Source of the DNA: Candidatus Aphodousia gallistercoris
Lineage (GTDB): Bacteria > Pseudomonadota > Gammaproteobacteria > Burkholderiales > Burkholderiaceae_F
Length of the DNA stretch: 64,000 nt
Direction: 5' to 3'
Assembly: GCA_018714185.1 (NCBI GenBank)
Contig: DVNT01000007.1
Span: 1-64,000 of the forward strand
Made by a program: the position numbers and the translations under genes. Positions 37,576 to 47,581 of the stretch are shown here, piece by piece. Within the stretch, counting starts at the first letter, position 1, and every line of letters begins with the position of its first letter. The notes beneath the pieces are model-generated. The model saw only the letters and a list, made by a program, of their open reading frames with translations, was not told the origin of the DNA and did no database searches.

Positions 37576-38178
37576 TCAAAAACTCTCAACTAAAACGGCA
37601 CGCACGGGGCTGGCCTCCAAGCCGCGGATCTTCAATGGAAGGGCAATGAGCTCGTAAAGCCCTTCGCCGACGGCGGCCAAATCGAGATTTTCCAGAATTA
37701 ACATGCCGGCGTCAACTGCCCGCCTGTGCGAGGGCAACGCTTCAGAATCGGCCGCATCAATGCTTGGCGTATCGATTCCGATCAGCCGGACATGGCGCTG
37801 ATTCAGGTAGTCAACGCTTTCGGCTGACAAATAGGGAAATTGCTCGGGCCAGCTTGTCCCCAGACGAAAGCCCGTCTTCAGTAGTAGCCGCTCGGCGACA
37901 ATGGGCTTGCCTTGCAGCGCCTGTGGGGTAATTTCCCCAGCGACGGAAAGCGCCAAAACCTGAGCCGACCCCAGCAAACGATTCAGCGACAAGTCGGCCA
38001 CCTCGCCCGCAGCATGCAAATGAGCCGGGGCATCAACATGCGCCCCTAAGTGCGGGCTCATGCTAAAAGCGCTCACCAAGGCCGGCGCTTCGGATACGCG
38101 CTTGATGCGCAAAGGCGCATCGCCGGGATAAACCGGCGAATCTTGGGTAACCAGAGGCGAGATGTCAAAAATTCGCAT
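37576..38178 (-). CDS. kynB: Arylformamidase/cyclase-family hydrolase (KynB-like)
   Basis: A 200-residue metal-dependent hydrolase. The diagnostic metal-binding block is SPHLGAHVDAPAHLH, and the N-terminal DISPLVTQDSPVYPGD matches KynB, which removes formyl from N-formylkynurenine. Its ATG overlaps the stop of the upstream gene (TGATG). No kynA or kynU is nearby, so the kynurenine role is tentative and a different formamide or lactone may be the substrate. Confidence 0.82.
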   Translation of the reverse strand: MRIFDISPLVTQDSPVYPGDAPLRIKRVSEAPALVSAFSMSPHLGAHVDAPAHLHAAGEVADLSLNRLLGSAQVLALSVAGEITPQALQGKPIVAERLLLKTGFRLGTSWPEQFPYLSAESVDYLNQRHVRLIGIDTPSIDAADSEALPSHRRAVDAGMLILENLDLAAVGEGLYELIALPLKIRGLEASPVRAVLVESF

Positions 38179-39254
38179 CAAATCTGTCGCGGATCCAAAC
38201 TCGCGTCTTTTTCCTGCTTGAGCTTTTCGGTGATTTCCCGTGCCAATTCAATCATGGTTAAGGGGGCACTGCCCTCGGCCTTGTTGTTGGTAATCACGTA
38301 GCTGACTTGGCCGGATTTTTGAGCAATATCCACCAAGTGCACAAGGCCTGCGCGCGTAGCCGGATCCGGATGCACAATGCGGTTAAAGGGAGCGTAGGTC
38401 ATCTTGGCAACACCGTGGCGTTGGATCGGATTTAAAGACCAGCGCACGATCAGCGGCCCTTTCATCTTCCAGTCTTCGCCTTCGGCCTCCGGATCTTCGA
38501 AAAAGCGAAGCGCGGCCGTCTGCCGGATAACATCGGGCATCGAGGGATGCACGCCGACCACCAAACGCACGCCGGTCGGGCGCAACGCATTCAAAAGCCG
38601 TTTGGTATAAATCGAAAGGGTGCGCACTTCCACACCGTAAATCGGTCGCTCACCTTCCACCTCCTTGGGCAGATCGGCAAAAAATTGCGCGATTTTATCA
38701 ATGTAGCTGTAGCACTCGGCTTGCGTGGGCAACAGCGGACGGGGAATCGGAGACAACTGAAACACCAGCGGGCCGGCATTTTCCCCCAAACCGTTAACCA
38801 CCGGATAAACGAACTCATGCATTGCGCAATGCAAGTCCAAAAACTCTTGGTTTATGGCACGGAAGCGCCCCTTGGAGTCACGCTTGACGGCATCGGTTAC
38901 ATTCTGAGGCGCTTTAATCAAAAAGCGAAACTTCTCGTCGACCTGTGCGGCCATGGCGGCATAAGCCATTTCATTGAGCGTACCGAAAAACGACCAATCA
39001 ATCCCAACGGCCCTCAGCACTGGATGCTTACAGTACGCAGCCAAGCCACGGCGCGTCAAATCCTCCACCCCGCTTGTTTCGCCCCACACAATGCCCTTCC
39101 AACCGGGGAAATTCCAACTGGCGCAACCCAAATAGATGGAGGAAGGAAGAAGCCGCCCCAAACGCAACACTTCTGCGCTCGGCGTTACGGGTGTAATAGG
39201 AGAAGAAGTGACATCATCGAAGCTGTACGGATCCGTCGTAAATTGATCAAACAT
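38178..39254 (-). CDS. DUF72-family protein (YecE-like)
   Basis: A 358-residue member of the DUF72 TIM-barrel family. Signatures are YLGCASWNFPGWKGIVW, a GIDWSFFGTL strand, FLIKAPQNVT and PLVFQLSPIPRP. The biochemical function of the family is not known. It is first in a three-gene minus-strand run with overlapping or abutting starts (DUF72, kynB, thioesterase). The N-terminal ~35 residues are not part of the conserved fold. Confidence 0.87.
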   Translation of the reverse strand: MFDQFTTDPYSFDDVTSSPITPVTPSAEVLRLGRLLPSSIYLGCASWNFPGWKGIVWGETSGVEDLTRRGLAAYCKHPVLRAVGIDWSFFGTLNEMAYAAMAAQVDEKFRFLIKAPQNVTDAVKRDSKGRFRAINQEFLDLHCAMHEFVYPVVNGLGENAGPLVFQLSPIPRPLLPTQAECYSYIDKIAQFFADLPKEVEGERPIYGVEVRTLSIYTKRLLNALRPTGVRLVVGVHPSMPDVIRQTAALRFFEDPEAEGEDWKMKGPLIVRWSLNPIQRHGVAKMTYAPFNRIVHPDPATRAGLVHLVDIAQKSGQVSYVITNNKAEGSAPLTMIELAREITEKLKQEKDASLDPRQI

Positions 39255-39486
39255 AATCTAACCCAATCTTCCAAAAGGAAAAAACACATAACTGCTTGAA
39301 ACTTCGGCGATTCATTCTAGAGCACAATAAGGACTTTGTGTGGTAGACAAGTGGGTATTTTTACTCAGAATTTTTTAAATCCGACCTTTCGGAGACGAAT
39401 ATATCGAACGAAGCGCCGACTCTATTGTATTGATTTTTAAGAGAAAGGGGAAAGGCGTTTGCCCTCCCCCGAAAGAAAATGATTTG

Positions 39487-40104
39487 TTACGAATTTGCCG
39501 CCGGCTTCGCTGCAGGCCGTTCGGGCGCTGCGCCGCGAGGTCCTCTCGGGCCGCGATCGAGCAAACTGCCGGTTGCGACCAACTCATTGAAGTCAGCCAT
39601 TTGATCCTTATCGAGCGCCTTCTCTAAATTGGCAAGGGCGGCTACGTAAGCATCAAAGGCTTGCAGATGGCTGTGCATGAATTGGCTTCGCGCTTGCAAG
39701 TATTCTTGCTGCGACATCGGAGTGTCCCCGCGTTGGACGCGCCAGTGTTCATGACGGCACTTGGCCAAATCGGCGTAGGCCTGCACCATCGCATCCCACG
39801 CTTTTTGCTGGGCGGGCTTTATCTGCAGTACCGAACCGACATCGCGCATGAAGTCTCGCGCCTGCACTTCATCCATGCCGAAAGTTCTCGCACCGTGGCG
39901 ATACAGGTGGCGATTGTGCCAATCGTGGCGCGGGCCATCCCAACGGTGGTGGTACCTCGGGCCATCGCCCGGACCGAAGTCCGGACCGTAGCCGGGACCG
40001 GAACCATAGCAAGGGCCGGGACCGCCGTGCCAGGCAAACACCGTCAGCGGAATCAAAGCCGAACCGAGCAGGGCGGCCGCTATCATGGTTTTCTTCGTTG
40101 TCAT
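39487..40104 (-). CDS. Spy/CpxP-like (LTXXQ) periplasmic protein
   Basis: A 205-residue secreted protein. A clear Sec signal peptide (TMIAAALLGSALIPLTVFAW) is followed by a Gly/Pro/His/Tyr-rich stretch (~24-65, GPGPCYGSGPGYGPDFGPGD) that could bind metal. A helical region resembles Spy/CpxP chaperones (IKPAQQKAWDAMVQAYADLA; LDKDQMADFNEL). The ATG at 40104 is chosen because GGGAGAG lies just upstream; another ATG is at 40119. The C-terminus is Pro/Ala/Arg-rich. A periplasmic stress or metal-sensing chaperone is a reasonable guess. Confidence 0.78.
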   Translation of the reverse strand: MTTKKTMIAAALLGSALIPLTVFAWHGGPGPCYGSGPGYGPDFGPGDGPRYHHRWDGPRHDWHNRHLYRHGARTFGMDEVQARDFMRDVGSVLQIKPAQQKAWDAMVQAYADLAKCRHEHWRVQRGDTPMSQQEYLQARSQFMHSHLQAFDAYVAALANLEKALDKDQMADFNELVATGSLLDRGPRGPRGAAPERPAAKPAANS

Positions 40105-40283
40105 CGTGATCTCTCCCATCGAGCTAATGAGTTTGTCGTTGGCTTCAGTATACGATGAGAACCCTGTCCAAAACCTTTAAGATCTGTGTGCATTTGTTAT
40201 GGCTTTGCGGCGGCTGCTAACGGCCCGATGATGGCTATCCGCCGCTGACGGCAACCCGCCGGGCCTGCCGCCTGTTTCATTAA

Positions 40284-41711
<1,428 letters not shown>

Positions 41712-41728
41712 CCGCCAGGCCTTTCTCA

Positions 41729-41766
41729 ACGCCCCGAGGACGGTTCCTTCGGGGCGTTTTCTTTTT
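41729..41766 (+). terminator. purB terminator
   Basis: AACGCCCCGA pairs with TCGGGGCGTT around a hairpin loop and is followed by TTCTTTTT. Confidence 0.88.
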
Positions 41767-41818
41767 GCGCCCGAAGCGGCCATCATCTCTATGAAATTTA
41801 TAGCATGAATGACATGAA

Positions 41819-43180
41819 CTACCGCGCACTCACGTAAGCGGTTTCTTGGGAACGCGTTCCCAATTTTAGCCATTGACGAACATCGGCACTGGCGTGCAGA
41901 TTTCGAACAACGGCGGGCGTGTCCACTAAGACGCCCCCATCGAGTTCGAGTAGCTTTCTCAGCCACTCATCCCCGAGTTCTTTTCGACCTATATTGGCCG
42001 CGGCATTGATATCGGCGTTGATCAACTGACCTTGGGCCGAACGATACAGCCCTCGCTTGATTCGCTTACCGGAAAACACGATTTCAGATCGCGATGACCT
42101 TTTATCAACGCTCGGGATCTCATCAAAATCCAAGGCACTGGCTTTGGACGTGTAACTTTCCTCTCGAACCGTCACCTTAATACCATAGTCTTGCGCCTTA
42201 TAGCGAATCATCTCCACGAATTTCCCATGAGGTAACATCACGAAATTCTGATTGTTTCGCTTACCGATATTGACACCTTGTTTCCATTCTTTATTCAGAC
42301 CAATGACAATGCGCCCCAGATCATGAGCCAAGCAGAAGTTGACGACCAGGCGGCTTGCCTTGTGTAGTTGATCGTGAAGTCTCCAATAACGCTTTGTGCT
42401 TTTGATGCGAATGTGCGAGTGATGCCCCTTGCTTCGAAGTTCTGCGACTTGTTTGTTGTGGTGTTGGTTGATGCTTTTTAACACTTTGCCCTTGATCAAA
42501 AACGGTCTTACCCCGGGTTTGGTCGATACGAAAGTTGCAAAATTGTCGATGCCCAAATCACAAAACAACGCCTCATTGCAATCCATGCAAACACTCGTCG
42601 ATAAATTGTCCGCTTCCTCCTTTTTGACCCGATAGGTCAATTCCACGATAAACGTATTGCCCATGGGAACAATTCTCAAGTCGCCAGCGACCGCCTCAGT
42701 CGCTTTGGCATTGAATGCCTGGTCTTTGCAGCATAAAACCGGCATCGGTGAAAAAACAATGTCCTCGCCTGCCGTGATCGTCAGTCGATGATTTCGAATT
42801 TGGTAGCCGTTGCGACCGACATAAAATGTTCGATACTTTTTCTTGTAGCCCGGCAATTGAGGGCGACCTTGAAACTTTTCCGGATGTTTGTGATACTCAG
42901 CCGTCGCCTTGGCAAAAGCCTTGAATTGTTTGGCAATCACTTGCCCTTGTCTTTGAGCAGAAGCGGCCGAAGGCATCGCCCGATAATCACCAAGATAATG
43001 AAGCTTAAGTGCGTCATCGAGCCCTTTTCGGCTCAGAACCGGTTGCTTGTCAAAGTAACGCTGACGCAACAAATACACGGCGCAGTTGCCGAGCTTGCGC
43101 GACAACGAGCAAAGCTTGTGGCAAGCTTGCCAATTCCCATCACTTTTTCGAATGACGTGTCGTTCGACTCTTTGAACCAT
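41819..43180 (-). CDS. tnpB: IS605-family TnpB, RNA-guided RuvC nuclease
   Basis: A 453-residue TnpB. The RuvC triad is intact: Asp212 (LGIDNFATF), Glu298 (VIGLNKEWKQG) and Asp390 (NADINAAANIG). The usual CxxC zinc-finger pairs between the last two motifs are missing; the region instead reads ESYTSKASALD..FSGKRIKRGLYRSA, which I take as a recognised zinc-less clade. The ATG at 43180 follows an in-frame TTG at 43186. TnpB proteins are guided by an RNA made from the 3' end of the gene and the right end. The stop codon lies in the right-end hairpin region itself. Likely active as a nuclease. Confidence 0.92.
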   Translation of the reverse strand: MVQRVERHVIRKSDGNWQACHKLCSLSRKLGNCAVYLLRQRYFDKQPVLSRKGLDDALKLHYLGDYRAMPSAASAQRQGQVIAKQFKAFAKATAEYHKHPEKFQGRPQLPGYKKKYRTFYVGRNGYQIRNHRLTITAGEDIVFSPMPVLCCKDQAFNAKATEAVAGDLRIVPMGNTFIVELTYRVKKEEADNLSTSVCMDCNEALFCDLGIDNFATFVSTKPGVRPFLIKGKVLKSINQHHNKQVAELRSKGHHSHIRIKSTKRYWRLHDQLHKASRLVVNFCLAHDLGRIVIGLNKEWKQGVNIGKRNNQNFVMLPHGKFVEMIRYKAQDYGIKVTVREESYTSKASALDFDEIPSVDKRSSRSEIVFSGKRIKRGLYRSAQGQLINADINAAANIGRKELGDEWLRKLLELDGGVLVDTPAVVRNLHASADVRQWLKLGTRSQETAYVSAR

Positions 43181-43413
43181 ACGCAATTTTCAACCGGTGC
43201 CCATAGGGTCTACAATCTCAAGGCTCACTTGATCTTTGTCGTAGCTTATCGCCGAAAGGCTATTAGTTCAAGGATTGAGAGAAATTTTTTCGGAAGTTTG
43301 TCAACGTCATGAAGTGTCGCTTTGGAACTAAAAGTTACTGCGTGATCTCTGTGGGTGACGGAGCAACAACAGCAATCATTGAACAGTACATCAAGGGTCA
43401 ACAACCGAACTAA
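43172..43413 (+). pseudogene. tnpA: Internally deleted TnpA (HUH transposase) remnant
   Basis: The first 46 codons (TTG 43172 to 43312) encode STGAHRVYNLKAHLIFVVAY then RRK.., the start of IS200/IS605 TnpA. After a frameshift, codons 43348-43413 encode SVGDGATTAIIEQYIKGQQ, the end of TnpA with the nucleophile Tyr. The whole middle, including the HUH motif, is gone (normally ~140 residues, here ~68 in two frames). The element therefore cannot move itself; a TnpA elsewhere would be needed. Confidence 0.85.
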
Positions 43414-43529
43414 CGTTCGATCGACCGCTATCCATCCCCGCGCTCACGCACGGGGAATTTCGCGGTATTTGTTAAAATAGGCAAATTGACAACGCCTTGA
43501 AGGCGTTTGGTTTTTCAGAGGTTTTTAGC

Positions 43530-46202
43530 ATGGCTTCGGCAACGACTTACCGTAAAAATTACACCGCTCCCACCCACTGGGTGGACAAAGTTGATCTGAT
43601 TTTCGATCTTCATCCGCAAAGAACGCGGGTTCGCAGTACGCTCACCGTCCGCCCGAACGAGAACCGTCCCAATGACGACTTTTTGCTCAACGGCCGCGAC
43701 CTTGAACTAATCAGCATTACGGTCAACAACCATGAGCTCGCCCGCACCGAGTACGCCATCCTGGACTCGGGAGACTTGCTGCTGCACGGCATTTCCGAGC
43801 CCTCTACGATCAAAATCGAAAATGTCATCAATCCGACAGCCAACACCTCGCTGCTCGGCTTGTACGTCTCCAACAACAACTTCATGACCCAGTGCGAAGC
43901 CGAGGGTTTTCGTCGCATTACCTATTACCCGGACCGGCTCGATGTCATGGCTAAATTTACGGTGCGTATCAATGCACCGAAATCGGTCTGCCCGGTGCTG
44001 CTCTCAAACGGCAACCTCGTTGAAGAAGGCGAAATAGACAACAACTGGCACTACACGCGCTGGGAAGATCCTTTCAAGAAACCGGCCTACCTGTTTGCCT
44101 TGGTTGCCGGCGATCTCAAGTGCCGCGAAGAGCGCTTTACGCTCAAAAACGGTAAGAAGGCGCTTTTGCAAATCTGGGTGGAGCCTCGCAATTTGGATAA
44201 AACCGAATTTGCCTTGGAAAGCCTGAAAAAGGCGATTGCTTGGGATGAAAAGCGCTTCGGCCTGGAGTTGGACTTGGAACGGTTCATGATCGTTGCCACC
44301 GATGACTTTACGATGGGAGCCATGGAAAACAAGGGGCTCAACATTTTCAATTCACGCTGCATTCTGGCCACGCCGGCGGTTGCCACCGACAAGGACTTTG
44401 CCCGCATTGAAAGCGTGATTGCCCACGAGTACCTGCACAATTGGACCGGCAACCGCGTCACTTGCCGCGACTGGTTCCAGCTCACGCTCAAAGAGGGCTT
44501 GACCGTATTCCGCGAACAAGAGTTCGCCGCCGACATGCTCGGCGACCCGACGGCCCGCGCCGTCAAGCGCATCGAAGATGTCCGCTACCTGCGCGATCGC
44601 CAGTTTGCCGAAGATGCCGGTCCGATGGCCCACCCGATTCGCCCCGAGTCATACCAGGAAATTAACAATTTCTACACGACCACCGTCTATGAAAAAGGGG
44701 CTGAAGTCATCCGTATGATGCAAACGCTTCTGGGCAAAGAGGGTTTTCGCCGGGGGCTCGATCAGTACATTCGCCTGCACGACGGCAGCGCCGCCACGTG
44801 CGACGACTTTCTCGATGCCATGGCCAAAGCCAACATGCGCGACCTTTCTCAATTTGAGCGCTGGTACTCGCAAGCGGGTACGCCGCATGTGCTGGTCGAA
44901 ACGCACTGGAACCCGCGCGCCGGCTCCTATACCGTCACGCTCACACAGTCTTGCGCGGCCACGCCCGGGCAGCCGAAGAAAGAGCCTTTCTTCATCCCCT
45001 TTGATATTGCACTTATCAACGCCAAAGGCAATCCGATTCCCCTGCAGCTGCAGGCTGAAACGGCTGCCAAGGGAACATCCCGCGTGCTCGAATTGACCGA
45101 GACACAACAAAGTTGGACCTTTATCAACATCCGCGAAAAACCGGTTCCGTCCTTGGCTCGCAATTTCTCGGCACCGATCATCGTCGATTACGACTACACG
45201 CCCGACGAGCTGGTCTTCTTAAGCCAGCACGACAATGATCCCTTTAACCGAGCCGAAGCCATGGAAAAGCTTTCCATGCTCTGCATTGATGAAATGGTGG
45301 CCGATTTCGAACACGGCACCCGGATGGTTATCAATCCGCACTATCGCAATGCCTTTGAGGCCATGCTCACCGATAAGACGCTCTCGCCCGCTTTTAAGGC
45401 GGCAGCACTGACCTTGCCGAGCGAGTCGCGGGTGGCCGAAACGCAGCCGATGATTAATCCGGCTGCCATTCGTGCTGCGATCCGTGCGCTACGGGAGCAG
45501 CTCGGGCGGCAATTTTCTCACGTCATTATGCGCGTTTTCGATGACAATGCCCCCAACCCGCAATACTCGCCCAACCCGGTCGATGCCGGCAAGCGCGCCA
45601 TGCGTGCGTTCTGCGTGGAGTTGCTTTTGGCCGGCGGCAATGCCAAATCGCTTCTGCGGGCGCGCCAGCTTTTTGAAACGAGCAAGAATCTGACCGAACG
45701 GCTCGATGCGCTGCGCATCATTGTCAATAGTGCCTCCCCGGCCAAGTACGCCCTTTTGCAAGCGGCTGAAGCCGAGTGGCGCAACGAACCGCTTTTGATC
45801 AACAAGTGGTTTACGCTGCAAGCCACGGCCACCGTCCCGATGGACGACTGCCCGGTTGTTGACGTGGTGAAAAACCTCATCGAGCGCTATCCGGGCTACA
45901 ACACCAATAACCCGAATAACGTCTATTCGCTCGTGCTCGCCTTCTGCCAAAACAATTTGGCAGAATTCCACCGCCCGGACGGCTACGGGTACCGCTTGTG
46001 GCTCGATGAGGTCTTAAAGCTTGACCGCATTAATCCTCAAGTCTCCAGCCGCTTGGCTCGTTGTTTGGATAATTGGCGCCGCTACATGCCGGAGTGCTCC
46101 AGGCTGATGTTTAGCGTTTTAAGTTACGTGCAGTCGCAGCCGCATCTCTCGCCGGATTTGCGCGAGGTGATCAATAAATCGCTAAACAACGCAACGCATT
46201 AA
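43530..46202 (+). CDS. pepN: Aminopeptidase N
   Basis: An 890-residue M1 zinc metallopeptidase of the proteobacterial PepN type. The exopeptidase motif is [12 protein letters not shown]. Zinc ligands and catalysis come from HEYLHNW (His299, Glu300, His303) and Glu322 ([13 protein letters not shown]). The C-terminal DUF3458 domains are present ([15 protein letters not shown] onward). The ATG at 43530 is used; the in-frame TTG at 43497 adds 11 unconserved residues. The IS605 element sits immediately upstream and may have altered its promoter. Confidence 0.96.
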   Translation: MASATTYRKNYTAPTHWVDKVDLIFDLHPQRTRVRSTLTVRPNENRPNDDFLLNGRDLELISITVNNHELARTEYAILDSGDLLLHGISEPSTIKIENVINPTANTSLLGLYVSNNNFMTQCEAEGFRRITYYPDRLDVMAKFTVRINAPKSVCPVLLSNGNLVEEGEIDNNWHYTRWEDPFKKPAYLFALVAGDLKCREERFTLKNGKKALLQIWVEPRNLDKTEFALESLKKAIAWDEKRFGLELDLERFMIVATDDFTMGAMENKGLNIFNSRCILATPAVATDKDFARIESVIAHEYLHNWTGNRVTCRDWFQLTLKEGLTVFREQEFAADMLGDPTARAVKRIEDVRYLRDRQFAEDAGPMAHPIRPESYQEINNFYTTTVYEKGAEVIRMMQTLLGKEGFRRGLDQYIRLHDGSAATCDDFLDAMAKANMRDLSQFERWYSQAGTPHVLVETHWNPRAGSYTVTLTQSCAATPGQPKKEPFFIPFDIALINAKGNPIPLQLQAETAAKGTSRVLELTETQQSWTFINIREKPVPSLARNFSAPIIVDYDYTPDELVFLSQHDNDPFNRAEAMEKLSMLCIDEMVADFEHGTRMVINPHYRNAFEAMLTDKTLSPAFKAAALTLPSESRVAETQPMINPAAIRAAIRALREQLGRQFSHVIMRVFDDNAPNPQYSPNPVDAGKRAMRAFCVELLLAGGNAKSLLRARQLFETSKNLTERLDALRIIVNSASPAKYALLQAAEAEWRNEPLLINKWFTLQATATVPMDDCPVVDVVKNLIERYPGYNTNNPNNVYSLVLAFCQNNLAEFHRPDGYGYRLWLDEVLKLDRINPQVSSRLARCLDNWRRYMPECSRLMFSVLSYVQSQPHLSPDLREVINKSLNNATH

Positions 46203-46221
46203 TTTAAAAAGGATTGAAATC

Positions 46222-47214
46222 ATGCCGAAGACATTAGCCTTATACCTTCATGAAATGGAAACGGTTCACCACGTGGATCCCCGCTTGACCGGTTTAATCA
46301 ACCACTTGGCTGAAACGTGCAAGGAAATCAGCTTCAAGGTGAGCCAAGGCGCCTTAGCCGGCGTTCTGGGCTCGGCCGGCAGCGAAAACGTCCAAGGCGA
46401 AACCCAAAAGAAGCTCGACATCATTTCCAACGAAATCATGTGCCGGGCCTGCACCGAAAGCGGCTTTGTCAGCGCCGTGGCCAGTGAGGAAATGGACCAT
46501 GCCTTGCAAGTGCCTGAAAACTGCGAGGTCGGTCCTTATCTGGTGCTTTTTGATCCCTTGGACGGCTCGAGCAATATTGATATCAATGTGTCCATCGGCA
46601 CGATCTTTTCCGTTTTACCGGCCGGAGAGCCGCACCGCGGAGTTGAAGATGCCGAATTCTTGCAATCCGGTCGCCACCAGCTAGCCGCCGGCTACGTCAT
46701 TTACGGCCCTCAAACCCAGTTGGTGATGACCTTGGGCTTCGGCGTCATGGTCTTTACGCTGGATTTGTCAACGGGCAATTTCTACCAAACCGCCGAAAAC
46801 GTGACGATTAGCGAAAGCACGAAAGAGTTTGCCATTAACTGCTCGAATATGCGGCATTGGGAAGCGCCCGTACAGCGCTACATTATGGAATTGCTTGCTG
46901 GGACCACCGGTGTCAGAGGCAAAGACTTCAATATGCGCTGGGTGGCTGCCATGGTCGCCGAAGTACACCGCATTTTGAGCCGCGGCGGTATTTTCATGTA
47001 CCCGCGTGACAACCGCGATCCGAACAAGCCCGGCAAATTGCGCCTGATGTACGAAGCCAATCCGATGAGCTGGCTCATTGAACAAGCCCACGGGCGGGCC
47101 ACCAACGGCTATCAGAACATTTTGGATATTGAACCTACGGCATTGCATCAGCGTGTTGCCGTATTCCTCGGGGCCAAAGAAGAAGTCGATCTGGTGACCT
47201 CCTATCACGGCTAA
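46222..47214 (+). CDS. fbp: Class I fructose-1,6-bisphosphatase
   Basis: A 330-residue gluconeogenic phosphatase. Metal and substrate motifs [29 protein letters not shown] and [20 protein letters not shown] are present. An AAAAGGA precedes the ATG. It is followed 11 nt later by a small membrane-protein gene. With fba it implies net gluconeogenesis, consistent with growth on amino acids and dicarboxylates. Confidence 0.96.
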   Translation: MPKTLALYLHEMETVHHVDPRLTGLINHLAETCKEISFKVSQGALAGVLGSAGSENVQGETQKKLDIISNEIMCRACTESGFVSAVASEEMDHALQVPENCEVGPYLVLFDPLDGSSNIDINVSIGTIFSVLPAGEPHRGVEDAEFLQSGRHQLAAGYVIYGPQTQLVMTLGFGVMVFTLDLSTGNFYQTAENVTISESTKEFAINCSNMRHWEAPVQRYIMELLAGTTGVRGKDFNMRWVAAMVAEVHRILSRGGIFMYPRDNRDPNKPGKLRLMYEANPMSWLIEQAHGRATNGYQNILDIEPTALHQRVAVFLGAKEEVDLVTSYHG

Positions 47215-47225
47215 GCGAGGCGCTT

Positions 47226-47420
47226 ATGGACTGGCTTGACCTGTTGGCCGAATGGATACTGTTTCCGCTTATAGTGGTCTACGGTTTCGTCAGTTGGGCC
47301 AAAGACAATCCGGGCAAGTCTTTGCTTGAGGGCTTTGGCAAAGAGGATGAAAAAAAGAAAAAGACTCCGGCCGAAGCCTCGGAAAAGAAGCCACCCACTG
47401 ACAAAACCGATGCCCGATAG
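47226..47420 (+). CDS. Small single-pass membrane protein
   Basis: 64 residues: an N-terminal hydrophobic helix ([19 protein letters not shown]) followed by a highly charged Lys/Glu/Pro tail. I do not recognise a family. Its close spacing after fbp (11 nt) and plausible composition support it as real and cotranscribed. Confidence 0.6.
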   Translation: MDWLDLLAEWILFPLIVVYGFVSWAKDNPGKSLLEGFGKEDEKKKKTPAEASEKKPPTDKTDAR

Positions 47421-47581
47421 TCCGTGCCGGCATGACGCCGGCCGGTCTTTCGCGCCCCCGCATCGTGGCAAAAACTATCAGAACATTAAAAAATTCCGAT
47501 TGTTTTTTCTACCCTCAGTTCTTATACTCGTTAGCAACGTCGGAGTCCTGTCGGAGGCCGGCGTGCAGGAGAGAACAAAAT

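Larger units (their letters stand above)
41814..43470 (-). mobile_element. IS200/IS605-family element, TnpB intact, TnpA decayed
   Basis: About 1.66 kb with divergent tnpB (minus) and tnpA remnant (plus). The left end (43470 inwards, read on the minus strand) has a hairpin CCCCGTGCG..CGCGGGG, and the right end has ACCGC..GCGGT hairpin arms ending GTAGTTCAT. TTTAAC precedes the left end, as it does at both miniature copies (53221, 57846). There are no target duplications or terminal inverted repeats, as expected. Boundaries come from comparing the three copies and may be off by a few bases at the right end. Confidence 0.85.

Noticed and set aside
42788..43312. 174-codon plus-strand frame opposite tnpB
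   Set aside because: Only the last 46 codons (from 43172) are real TnpA sequence; the rest is antisense of tnpB.
47432..47581. N-terminal 50-residue extension of the hydrogenase
   Set aside because: Not hydrogenase-like, and a GGAGAG ribosome-binding site precedes the ATG at 47582.
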